Positions 53,124 through 60,342 of a stretch of 64,000 bases of DNA are shown here, piece after piece (the stretch's first letter is position 1; the number at the start of each line of letters is the position of its first letter). The stretch comes from Duganella sp. BJB480. GTDB taxonomy: Bacteria > Pseudomonadota > Gammaproteobacteria > Burkholderiales > Burkholderiaceae_D. A program made the position numbers and the translations under genes. A model generated the notes under the pieces. The model did not search any database. It was not told the origin of the DNA and saw nothing but the letters and a program-made list of their open reading frames with translations. The stretch spans positions 496,001 through 560,000 of the forward strand of contig QVIN01000006.1 of assembly GCA_003416985.1 (NCBI GenBank), written 5' to 3'.

Positions 53124-53829
53124 GCTTGATGCGTTCGCGGAAGTTGTCCAGCTCCGCCTGCAGATTGGGGATCAACTGGTCGACGGCGGCGTTGTAACCC
53201 TCGGTCTGCGCGGCGCGCGACTTTTCGCTGAAGCCCGCCATGCTGGCGCTGCCCTTGACCTGGCTGGTGCCGGGCGCGCGGAACAGCAGCTTGTGGCTCT
53301 GCACATCGAACACCGACGCGTCGAGCATGGTCTGCACATCGTACTGGTCGCCGTGCACCACGTAGGCGCCGATGATGGTCCAGTACAGCATCGACAGCGC
53401 ATTGGAGTCGTTGAACTGCACCTGGTCGTAGGACAGCAGCGCCACCACTTCGACGTCGAACATGCGCGCTACTTGTTCAAGGTTGGTGAAGCCGCCCCTG
53501 GCGCGCATGTACTGGGTCGGGATGATTTCGATCTTGCCGATGTACGGGTGCTTGGAGAAGGAGTCGCGCACGCGCTCCAGCAATTTCATGCGGGCCGTTT
53601 CAGGCAGGCCGTTGCCCCAGCCGGCGCCGGGAACGAAGGCGATGCCGACCCGCACCGGCGGCCGCAGTCGCGTGACGGTGGGCGTCATGACCGGCGCATC
53701 CTTGGCGTCGGGGTAGAGATAGTCGACCATGCTGCCGGTCTGCTTGACGCTGCGGCCACTGGTCATGAAGGCGCAGCTGGACAGCAAGGAAGCGGCCAGC
53801 GCGATGAGCAGGATATTCAGGATACGCAT
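52999..53829 (-). CDS. rhombotarget lipoprotein with GlyGly-CTERM signal
   Basis: This 276-residue lipoprotein has lipobox L-S-S-C at residues 16-19. It ends K-G-G-G-A-M-D-W, a hydrophobic helix and R-L-R-R-R-G, the GlyGly-CTERM sorting signal. Adjacency to a rhombosortase matches the 'rhombotarget lipoprotein' pairing: one dedicated substrate beside its protease. It should be lipidated at one end and clipped at the other. The function of the mature protein is unknown. GGAGAA precedes the ATG, and a promoter with a 17-bp spacer lies just upstream. Confidence 0.88.
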   Translation of the reverse strand: MRILNILLIALAASLLSSCAFMTSGRSVKQTGSMVDYLYPDAKDAPVMTPTVTRLRPPVRVGIAFVPGAGWGNGLPETARMKLLERVRDSFSKHPYIGKIEIIPTQYMRARGGFTNLEQVARMFDVEVVALLSYDQVQFNDSNALSMLYWTIIGAYVVHGDQYDVQTMLDASVFDVQSHKLLFRAPGTSQVKGSASMAGFSEKSRAAQTEGYNAAVDQLIPNLQAELDNFRERIKHDANYQVENKQGYKGGGAMDWASLALVALLAGLAWRLRRRG

Positions 53830-53851
53830 GGGGATTCTCCGGTGATCGCGG

Positions 53852-53880
53852 ATTATATGGCCCTGTACCTCCCGGCTGAA
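53852..53880 (-). promoter_or_regulatory. promoter of the rhombotarget/rhombosortase pair
   Basis: On the minus strand TTCAGC (53875-53880) and a perfect TATAAT (53852-53857) are separated by 17 bp, 23 bp before the ATG. The -35 falls inside the hairpin at 53862-53897. Confidence 0.6.
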
Positions 53881-53897
53881 AGGCCGGGAGGCACAGG
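53862..53897 (-). terminator. stem-loop after the redoxin gene
   Basis: CCTCCCGGC pairs with GCCGGGAGG around a 6-nt loop, extended by CCTGT/ACAGG across one mismatch, starting 2 bases after the redoxin stop. There is no U-run, so it may act as an RNA 3' end stabiliser or a factor-assisted terminator. It overlaps the next promoter. Confidence 0.45.
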
Positions 53898-53899
53898 CA

Positions 53900-54412
53900 T
53901 CACCGGATGCTACAGGCGGTATCGTCGCAGTGTACTTCGGCCCCGGACGGAGCTTCGGCCAGCAGCTGTCCGATCAGCGCGCCGACCTGCATGTCGTCGG
54001 CGCGGCCGAAGTGGTTCAGCCGCAGCCGGCCCTGGCGATCGATCACCAGCAGCGTCGGCGTGCCGCGCAGCTGGTACTGCGCCATCGTCATCGGCACGGC
54101 GCCGCGCGGCGAGGGCCGGTCTATCGCCACCGGGAACTGGATGCGGTACTCGTGCACAAAGGCTTCCAGCGCCTTCGCCGTCATGGCGTCGTGGTGTTCG
54201 AAGACGGAATGCAGTCCGATCACGGCGACGTCCTGTTCGTCGAAATTGCTGCGTATCGTCTTGGCCTGCGGGATGCCGTGCGAAACGCAGCCGGGGCACA
54301 GCATCTGGAAGGCATGGACGGCGACGACCTTGCCGCGCAACTGCCGCAACGACAGCGGCTGCGCGGTGTTCAGCCAGGCCGCGACCTGGAGCTCGGGGGC
54401 GATAGTGTGCAT
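53900..54412 (-). CDS. AhpC/TSA-type redoxin (TlpA-like)
   Basis: This 170-residue cytoplasmic thioredoxin-fold protein has active site C39-P-G-C42 in Q-M-L-C-P-G-C-V-S-H and the cis-proline segment R-G-T-P-T-L-L-V-I-D. It lacks a signal peptide. AAGGAG precedes the ATG and overlaps the end of the upstream carboxymuconolactone-decarboxylase-type gene, so both are one transcript. The pair suits peroxide or thiol stress. Confidence 0.9.
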   Translation of the reverse strand: MHTIAPELQVAAWLNTAQPLSLRQLRGKVVAVHAFQMLCPGCVSHGIPQAKTIRSNFDEQDVAVIGLHSVFEHHDAMTAKALEAFVHEYRIQFPVAIDRPSPRGAVPMTMAQYQLRGTPTLLVIDRQGRLRLNHFGRADDMQVGALIGQLLAEAPSGAEVHCDDTACSIR

Positions 54413-54421
54413 GGCGGCTCC

Positions 54422-54964
54422 TTACTTGGCGCGCAGTTTCACGGCGGGGAAGTCGACCGGCACCTTGAACGCCACGTTGACGTAGTTGGTGAACAGGTTC
54501 AGCGCGACGTGGGCCATGATCTCGACGATGGCCTCGTCGTTGAAGCCAACCGCGCGCAGCGCTTCCACATCCTCGTCACTGATCTGCGCGCGGTTGGCGA
54601 CGACCGCGATGGCGAAACGCAGCGCGGCGGCGGTCTTCGGATCGCTGGAGTGGCCGGCTTGCGCCTCGCTCATCTCCTCGGCGCTGGCGCCGGCCTTGCG
54701 TCCCAGGACGGTGTGCGCGGCCAGGCAGTATTCGCAGTCGTTGCGGTCGGCGATGGCGACGGCGATCTGTTCGCCCAGTTTGGCGTCGATCACGCCGCCG
54801 CCCAGCGCGCCGAAGGAACCCCACATGCTTTTCAACGCGGCGGTGGAATTGGCGACGGCCTTGAACATGTTCGGCGTGGCGCCGAACGCGCCCTGGATTT
54901 GCGCCAGCAGTTGTTGGCGTTCGCCGGTGGTGTCGGCAGGGGAGACGAGGGAGATGCGGTTCAT
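54422..54964 (-). CDS. AhpD-like alkylhydroperoxidase (carboxymuconolactone decarboxylase family)
   Basis: This 180-residue protein starts at ATG 54962-54964 with AAGGAAA upstream; an earlier ATG at 54979 is less likely. The redox motif D-C77-E-Y-C80-L-A-A-H84 is the C-x2-C-x3-H set of AhpD, able to reduce peroxides through a disulphide relay. It forms an operon with the redoxin and lies behind a MarR-type operator. Confidence 0.9.
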   Translation of the reverse strand: MNRISLVSPADTTGERQQLLAQIQGAFGATPNMFKAVANSTAALKSMWGSFGALGGGVIDAKLGEQIAVAIADRNDCEYCLAAHTVLGRKAGASAEEMSEAQAGHSSDPKTAAALRFAIAVVANRAQISDEDVEALRAVGFNDEAIVEIMAHVALNLFTNYVNVAFKVPVDFPAVKLRAK

Positions 54965-55010
54965 GGTGTTTCCTTTCATGGTTTAAAAAAGCACTGCGGT
55001 AAAAACAAAT

Positions 55011-55025
55011 AGGAGTCCTAACTAA
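55011..55025 (-). promoter_or_regulatory. putative MarR operator, site 1
   Basis: On the minus strand the site reads TTAGTTAGGACTCCT. It differs at one central base from site 2 at 55731-55745 in front of the regulator. A TTGTTT -35-like box follows just downstream. The TAGGA-S-TCCTA core is palindromic. Confidence 0.6.
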
Positions 55026-55042
55026 TTTGGTCAAAAAAAATC

Positions 55043-55696
55043 TCAGGCGAACACCTTCCAGTTGCGCTGGCGCGTGGCGGGATCGGCCGGCACCTGTTCC
55101 GGGCAGTCCATGCGCAGCAGCGCCACCGACAGCGGTGCGTTCACCAGCCCGCAGTGATGCGGCGCAGGCTTGCCGGGATGGCGGTTCGCTTCGAAATACT
55201 GGCACGACAGGCAGGCGCGCATCTCGGGGAAGCGCTCGGTCTTTTGCAGCTGGGCGATCAGCTTGAACAGGCCGGCCAGCAATTCCGTCTGCTGGGCCGA
55301 GGGCAGGGCGGCCGCCGCGTTTTCGGCGAAGCTCAGCGCGTCGCCGATGCGGGCCGCCGTGGCGGCGCCTTCGTCGGTCAGGAACAGGGCGGTGGCGCGG
55401 CCGTCGTCCTCCGCCCTGGCCTTGTACAGCAATCCCTTGGACACCAGCGCCGACACCGAATCGCTGGCGCTGGCCGCGCTGATCGACAGCTGCGACGCCA
55501 GCCAGGACAGGCGCACACCCTGCTTGCGGCCTTGCAGCAGCTGCAGGATCTCGGCCTGCGCCGGATTCAGGTTTTCGGCCGTGGCGAACTCCCACATACC
55601 GGAGCGCATCACACTGGCGATGCGTCCGATAGCGGTGACGATGCGCGCCGAGACGTCGGGCGTATCCTTCCACGGTTTGTCTGCTTTGGTGTCCAT
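55043..55696 (-). CDS. MarR-family regulator with Cys-rich C-terminal domain
   Basis: The winged-helix domain covers about residues 45-115 (LSISAASASDSVSALVSKGLL). The last third contains C-L-S-C, H-H-C and D-C-P motifs, a cluster that could bind zinc or an iron-sulphur centre or sense oxidants. The ATG at 55694-55696 is preferred: TATAAT ends only 7 bp upstream, so the message may be leaderless. It is transcribed ahead of the AhpD-redoxin operon and shares an operator with it, so it probably represses both. Confidence 0.88.
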   Translation of the reverse strand: MDTKADKPWKDTPDVSARIVTAIGRIASVMRSGMWEFATAENLNPAQAEILQLLQGRKQGVRLSWLASQLSISAASASDSVSALVSKGLLYKARAEDDGRATALFLTDEGAATAARIGDALSFAENAAAALPSAQQTELLAGLFKLIAQLQKTERFPEMRACLSCQYFEANRHPGKPAPHHCGLVNAPLSVALLRMDCPEQVPADPATRQRNWKVFA

Positions 55697-55703
55697 GCTG
55701 TGC

Positions 55704-55745
55704 ATTATACACAGGGATTTCAATTTAACAAGGACTCCTAACTAA
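55704..55745 (-). promoter_or_regulatory. promoter and MarR operator site 2
   Basis: On the minus strand TTGTTA, a 16-bp spacer and TATAAT (55704-55709) form a good promoter. TTAGTTAGGAGTCCT (55731-55745) abuts and touches its -35, matching site 1 at 14 of 15 bases. The site lies just past the stop of the TonB receptor gene. Confidence 0.6.
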
Positions 55746-55746
55746 A

Positions 55747-57918
55747 TCAGAATCCCACCGAAAGGCCGGCGTACAAGGTGCGGCGGGCGCCGTACTGCGG
55801 CGCGCCCACGCCGACGCCGGAACCGTCGCGCAGCAGATAGCTCTTGTCGAAGGCGTTGACCAGCGCTAGGCGGCCTTCGACATTGCCGATCGGCGTGTTC
55901 TTCCAGTTGTGCGTCAGCGACAGGTTGACGGTGGTGTAGTGCGGCAGCGTGCCGGAGTTGGGCGCGGCGCCGTCTGGCGTCATGCGCAAGCCGCTGCCGT
56001 ACAGGAAGTCGCCGCTCAACTTCGTCTCGCCCCAGTGGTAGTGGGCACCGCCCGATATCGTGTAGGTCTGGTCGTGGTCGACGTAGATGTAGTGGTTGGC
56101 GATGTAGGCCAGTTCGTCCGGCCCGAACAGCGATTGGCCGGAGACGATGTTCTGTCCCTTGGCCTGCTGCGTGGTCAGGTTGAGGAAGCCGCCCCAGTTG
56201 GACTGGTTGTACACGGCCGACAGTTCCAGTCCCTTGGCGTAGCCACGGTCGTAGTTGAACGGCGACAGGATCAGCGCTTGGCCGAACTGGCCCTCGTCCA
56301 GCATGTTGCGGATCTTCTTGTAGTAGGCGTCGGCGGTGACGGTCAGCTGCTCGTTGAACTGGTGGCTCAAGCCGATGTCGTAGTAGTTGGCGCGCTCGGC
56401 CTTGACGTTGTCCGACACCGGCACCTGCGGCGCGTTGGAGGTGTTGGCGTATTTGTCGATGCTCGATTGCGCGGCCAGTTCCTGCGGCGGCGGGGTGAAG
56501 TAGCGCGAATAGCCGGCGTGCAGCGCCGTGCCCTTGGCCACCTGGTACGCCAGGTTGACGCGCGGGCTCCATTGCTGCTCGTCGACGAAGGCCGAGACCT
56601 TGTCGAAGCGTACGCCGTAGTTCAGCGTCAGCGGCGCGGCGATATGCCATTCGTCCTGCAGGTAGAAGCTTGACAGCTTGCCGGTCTTGCTGCTGTTGTC
56701 GATGATGGTGCGCGGATCGGTGCCCGATTGCGCGCCGTCGACGGTGTCGAACACCGCCACCGCGTTGTCGCTGTGGGTGGTCTGGCGCGAGTAGGCCAGG
56801 CCGGCGCGCACGGTGTGGCCGGCGTTCAGTTTGTAGCTGGCGTCGAACTGCGCGCCGCTGGCGGAGTTGGAGCGCAGCGTGTCGGAGGCCACGCCGTTGT
56901 AGATCAAGTCGCCCAGCGCGTCGGGCATGTAGTGCAGCTCCGAATACTGGTGGAAGGCCGAGACCTGGTAATTCAGGTCGCCCACGCTTTTTTGCAGCGA
57001 CAGCACCAGGAATCGGTTCACTTCGCGCTGGTTCTCGTTCAGCTGCGACGAGGGCAGCTTGCTGATGCCGGTGGCGGCGTCGCTCTGGCCGGTGAGCGAG
57101 AAACCGGGCGCCTGGTCGGGATTGTTCGGGATCTGGAAGCGGCCGTTGTAGGTGCCGAACATCAGGCCCAATCGGGTCTGGTCGTCCAGGAACCACGACA
57201 GGGCGCCGAACGATTTGCTTTGCTTGGTGCGGTCGTGCAGCGCGCTGCGGGCCGGCAGCGGATTTTCGATGCCCTGCGCGTTCGACAGGTAGCTGCCGGA
57301 CAGGTAGTAGTTGAAGGCGCCCTGGGTGCCGAAGAATTCCGCGCTCGGCTCGACATAGTCGTTGCCGCCCACCAGAACGCCGACGCGGCCACCGGATTTG
57401 ACCGTGCCTTCCTTGGTCTGGATGTCGACGATGCCCGAGGTGCGCAGGCCGAATTGCGCCGGCAGCGCGCCGGTGATGAAGTCGGTCTGCTGGACGAAGC
57501 GGGTGTCGATCGACTGTCCGAAGCCGCTGATACTCTCCGGCAGCTGCACGCCGTTGACGCGGTACTGCACATTGGCGTGGTCGTCGCGCACGTGGATGGA
57601 GCCCGAGCCCTTCGAATCCTGGCTCACGCCCGGAAGGCGCAGCAGCACTTCATTGAACGGCGTATTGTCGCCACGGCCCAGCTGTTCGATCATGTGGCGG
57701 TCGATCGAATAGACGGTGGTGCCGACATTCGGCGACAGGTCGATGCGGGCACTCTTCAGATGGGCGGCGGTCACTTCCACCTGCTGCATCGGGCTGCCGT
57801 CGGCGTTGGCCGGCGCGGCGGGGCTGGCGGCGGCATCGTCGGCGGCGCTGGCGTGGTGGGCGTAGAAGGCGGCTGCCAGCAGCAGTGGCAGGGTGCGGAG
57901 TTGTGGCGTGTGTTGCAT
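55747..57918 (-). CDS. TonB-dependent outer-membrane receptor, 723 aa
   Basis: The signal peptide ends H-H-A-S-A-A at about residue 25. The TonB box is Q-V-E-V-T-A. The plug holds R-L-P-G-V-S-Q-D-S-K-G-S-G-S-I-H-V-R-D and G-A-L-P-A-Q-F-G-L-R-T-S-G-I. The barrel ends in an aromatic residue (V-G-F). The plug style and the upstream small Cys/His protein suggest a metal or metal-complex receptor. That protein's gene lies 123 bp upstream on the same strand. Confidence 0.88.
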   Translation of the reverse strand: MQHTPQLRTLPLLLAAAFYAHHASAADDAAASPAAPANADGSPMQQVEVTAAHLKSARIDLSPNVGTTVYSIDRHMIEQLGRGDNTPFNEVLLRLPGVSQDSKGSGSIHVRDDHANVQYRVNGVQLPESISGFGQSIDTRFVQQTDFITGALPAQFGLRTSGIVDIQTKEGTVKSGGRVGVLVGGNDYVEPSAEFFGTQGAFNYYLSGSYLSNAQGIENPLPARSALHDRTKQSKSFGALSWFLDDQTRLGLMFGTYNGRFQIPNNPDQAPGFSLTGQSDAATGISKLPSSQLNENQREVNRFLVLSLQKSVGDLNYQVSAFHQYSELHYMPDALGDLIYNGVASDTLRSNSASGAQFDASYKLNAGHTVRAGLAYSRQTTHSDNAVAVFDTVDGAQSGTDPRTIIDNSSKTGKLSSFYLQDEWHIAAPLTLNYGVRFDKVSAFVDEQQWSPRVNLAYQVAKGTALHAGYSRYFTPPPQELAAQSSIDKYANTSNAPQVPVSDNVKAERANYYDIGLSHQFNEQLTVTADAYYKKIRNMLDEGQFGQALILSPFNYDRGYAKGLELSAVYNQSNWGGFLNLTTQQAKGQNIVSGQSLFGPDELAYIANHYIYVDHDQTYTISGGAHYHWGETKLSGDFLYGSGLRMTPDGAAPNSGTLPHYTTVNLSLTHNWKNTPIGNVEGRLALVNAFDKSYLLRDGSGVGVGAPQYGARRTLYAGLSVGF

Positions 57919-58041
57919 GGTAAATCCTTGAATGTTCGGGCGTGGCTAGCCTCCGGCCTGCGCGATCGTGTCGGGCAGGCGCGCGGCTGCGCGCACGGGA
58001 CGCAAAAGTGCGGCCGTGTTAAACGTAACGGAAAAAGCGGA

Positions 58042-58374
58042 TCAGGCGGAGAAAGGGGCTACGCCGGGCGGCGCGTGCGAGGGCGGGGTGAGGAAGTCGA
58101 TCCGGCGGGCCCGGATGGAATGCTGCGGGACGAGGGCGGGCAGGGAGACCAGCATCGCCACCGGCACCACCACAACCGCCGGCGGCGGAACACCGGCCGG
58201 CATGTGCGCGACTGCGCAAGCCGCGCAATCGTTTTGGGTGTCGGTATAGGCGTGCTTGTGCGAGCTCGCCCCGATCAGCTGCAGCGACAGGAACACCAGC
58301 ACGAACAGCATCAGGACGCGCTGGATGCGCGTTTGCCGATGCGAGGTGCCTACGGAGAGTGTATGTGTTTGCAT
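58042..58374 (-). CDS. small membrane protein with Cys/His motif (DUF2946-like)
   Basis: This 110-residue protein has an N-terminal hydrophobic helix (VLMLFVLVFLSLQLIGA), then S-H-K-H-A-Y and D-C-A-A-C-A-V-A-H, a likely metal-binding H/C set. A second hydrophobic segment and a Pro-rich tail follow. DUF2946-type proteins often sit beside copper or other metal receptors (from memory). The exact family match is tentative. Confidence 0.6.
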   Translation of the reverse strand: MQTHTLSVGTSHRQTRIQRVLMLFVLVFLSLQLIGASSHKHAYTDTQNDCAACAVAHMPAGVPPPAVVVVPVAMLVSLPALVPQHSIRARRIDFLTPPSHAPPGVAPFSA

Positions 58375-58429
58375 GCGCGGATTTTACAGGGCTTCCGCAA
58401 GATACGCCAATGACATTCTCGTCATGCGT

Positions 58430-59116
58430 TCAATGCCGGCTGGCGGAGCCTTCGCCCACCAGGCCGCGTCGCGTGGCCAGCACCACCGCGTGGGTGCGCG
58501 CGGTGGCGCCCAGTTTATCGAACAGGCCCTTGACGTGGGTCTTGACGGTGCCGACGCCTATTCCCAGTTCTCGCGCGATGGACTTGTTGCACTGGCCTTG
58601 CGCCAGCAATTGCAGCACATCGGTCTCGCGGCTGGTCAGGTTGATGCGGGTGAAGCTGTCGGCCACGCAGCGGCTCAGGTCCGCGCTCAGGTAGCGCATG
58701 CCTCGGCTCAGCGTGCGTACCGCCGTCAGCAGCTGGTCGGCGGCGCAGTTCTGCAGCAGATAGCCGTGGATGCCGGCCATCATCGCGCTGCGCACTTCCC
58801 ATTCGCGCTCCATCTGGGTCACGATCAGCACGCGCGCCTGCGGCTCGCCGTGCTGCGGCGCGTTGGCCCGCTGGCGCATGTGTTCCAGTGCGCCCTTGTA
58901 ATCGAGGATGATGACGTCCGCCGTTGCCGCTTGGGTCCCGGCCAGCTGCATGTCGCATTCCGCGCCGAGCAGCGCGGCAAGGCCGGCGCTGACGATGGCG
59001 TCGCCGTGCGCGATCAGCACGCGCACCTTGCTGTCATGGTTGTCGATGGCGCCGCCGGCCGCCATGCCATTGCCGCTGTGAGCGGCGTGTGACCAGTTCC
59101 TGGTATCCAGTCGCAT
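58430..59116 (-). CDS. LuxR-type response regulator with degenerate receiver
   Basis: Starts at ATG 59114-59116 with GGGGAG about 9 bp upstream. The receiver-like half reads V-L-I-A-H-G-D and keeps an Asp in I-I-L-D-Y-K-G. The conserved Lys is replaced by Gln (G-Y-L-L-Q-N-C), and the acidic pair is mostly lost, so normal phosphorylation is unlikely. The C-terminal LuxR helix-turn-helix (L-T-S-R-E-T-D-V-L-Q-L-L-A-Q-G) is intact. It may be a phosphorylation-independent regulator. It is divergent from the next regulator, with a CCCCG-ATC-CGGGG palindrome at 59196-59208 between them. Confidence 0.82.
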   Translation of the reverse strand: MRLDTRNWSHAAHSGNGMAAGGAIDNHDSKVRVLIAHGDAIVSAGLAALLGAECDMQLAGTQAATADVIILDYKGALEHMRQRANAPQHGEPQARVLIVTQMEREWEVRSAMMAGIHGYLLQNCAADQLLTAVRTLSRGMRYLSADLSRCVADSFTRINLTSRETDVLQLLAQGQCNKSIARELGIGVGTVKTHVKGLFDKLGATARTHAVVLATRRGLVGEGSASRH

Positions 59117-59293
59117 CTCGTTTCTCCCCAAATGATTCCGTTGTCGGTTGCTGTCCTACGGCAGAAGAGTAAACTGGATTAACGATTTCACCACGCCCCG
59201 ATCCGGGGTGCGTCCGCTAACCCGATAGGGTGATGGTTGAAGCGGCGCGTTTGTGGCATGCTGCCGGGTTCCGGTACGACCAGTGAGAACGCG

Positions 59294-59959
59294 ATGACAA
59301 CGGCCCAAACAACGCCGATTACCGTGCTAAGCGTCGACGATCACCCCATGCTCAGGGAGGGCATCGCCAGCGTGATCGCCGCCGAGGAGGACATGCGGCT
59401 GGTCGCCGAAGCCTGCAACGGCCTGCAGGCCATCGAGTGCTATCGCAGGCTGCGGCCCGATGTCACGCTGATGGACATCCAGATGCCGGACATGAACGGC
59501 ATCGACGCCACCATCGCCATCCGCGCCGAATTCCCCGACGCGCGCATCGTGGTACTGACCACCTACGAGGGCGACGCCCTGGCGCGGCGCGCGATCGCCG
59601 CCGGCGCCGCCGGTTATCTGTTGAAAAGCATGCTGCGCAAGGAGCTGCTGGCGACCGTGCGCAACGTGCACGAAGGCCGCCGCTGCATACCGGCGGCGGT
59701 GGCCAACTGCATCGCCCAGCACTGGCACGAGAGCGCGTTGAGCAAGCGCGAGGTGGAGGTGCTGCAGCTGGTGGCCGCGGGCCAGAGCAACAAGCGTATC
59801 GGCGTGCACCTGGCGATTTCGGAGGAAACCGTCAAGGTGCACATGAAGAGCATCCTGGCCAAGCTCAACGCCAGCGACCGCACCCACGCGGTGACGCGGG
59901 CGATCGAGCGCGGCATCATCGACCTGCATGCCTGCGGCCAGGTTGGCGGGCCTTACTGA
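59294..59959 (+). CDS. NarL/LuxR-family response regulator
   Basis: This 221-residue protein has an intact receiver (D15-D16, phospho-acceptor D61 in L-M-D-I-Q-M-P, K111 in L-L-K-S) and a LuxR helix-turn-helix (L-S-K-R-E-V-E-V-L-Q-L-V-A-A-G). It is a close paralogue of the regulator at 63319-63957. It precedes and faces the XapX operon on the same strand and is the obvious candidate to control it. No kinase is in the window. Confidence 0.92.
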   Translation: MTTAQTTPITVLSVDDHPMLREGIASVIAAEEDMRLVAEACNGLQAIECYRRLRPDVTLMDIQMPDMNGIDATIAIRAEFPDARIVVLTTYEGDALARRAIAAGAAGYLLKSMLRKELLATVRNVHEGRRCIPAAVANCIAQHWHESALSKREVEVLQLVAAGQSNKRIGVHLAISEETVKVHMKSILAKLNASDRTHAVTRAIERGIIDLHACGQVGGPY

Positions 59960-60006
59960 CCCGTATCTATCTCCAAAGGATGAGGAAACGGCGATCAATA
60001 CCGGTG

Positions 60007-60052
60007 ATGGCAAAAGCGGCGCGGATCTCTAGACTGGAACCATGTTGTTCCA
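60007..60052 (+). promoter_or_regulatory. promoter and palindromic operator of the XapX operon
   Basis: ATGGCA (60007-60012), a 17-bp spacer and TAGACT (60030-60035) form a candidate promoter. The palindrome TGGAAC-N6-GTTCCA (60035-60052) starts at the last base of the -10 and covers the start site, a typical repressor or LuxR-type position. Confidence 0.5.
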
Positions 60053-60072
60053 CCCTTATCTGAGGAAATCCC

Positions 60073-60342
60073 ATGTCCAAAATGTATATCGTGTCGCTGG
60101 CCGTAGGCCTGCTGGTTGGATTAATCTATGGCTTCCTGAACGTGCGTTCGCCGGCGCCGCCGGTGGTGGCGCTGGTTGGCCTGTTGGGTATCCTGCTCGG
60201 CGAGCAGCTGCCGCCGCTGCTGCGCCAGCTGTGGCAGCCCGAGGCCAAGCAGGTCTCGTGGATCGAGGACCACGTCAAGCCGCATTGCTTCGGCCAGCTG
60301 CCGTCCGCGCAGAAGAATGATGAAACCAAGGGGAACGCATAA
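60073..60342 (+). CDS. XapX-domain small membrane protein
   Basis: This 89-residue protein has two hydrophobic helices. It contains A-V-G-L-L-V-G-L-I-Y-G-F-L-N-V-R-S-P-A-P-P and G-L-L-G-I-L-L-G-E-Q, the XapX (DUF1427) pattern. Family members are thought to assist transport of purines or related metabolites, unproven. GAGGAAATCC precedes the ATG. Its TAA overlaps the amidohydrolase ATG (TAATG). Confidence 0.88.
   Translation: MSKMYIVSLAVGLLVGLIYGFLNVRSPAPPVVALVGLLGILLGEQLPPLLRQLWQPEAKQVSWIEDHVKPHCFGQLPSAQKNDETKGNA

Noticed and set aside
59196..59208. CCCCG-ATC-CGGGG as a firm operator between divergent LuxR-type genes
   Set aside because: The repeat is short and GC-only in a GC-rich genome, and no second copy was seen; it is mentioned only in passing.
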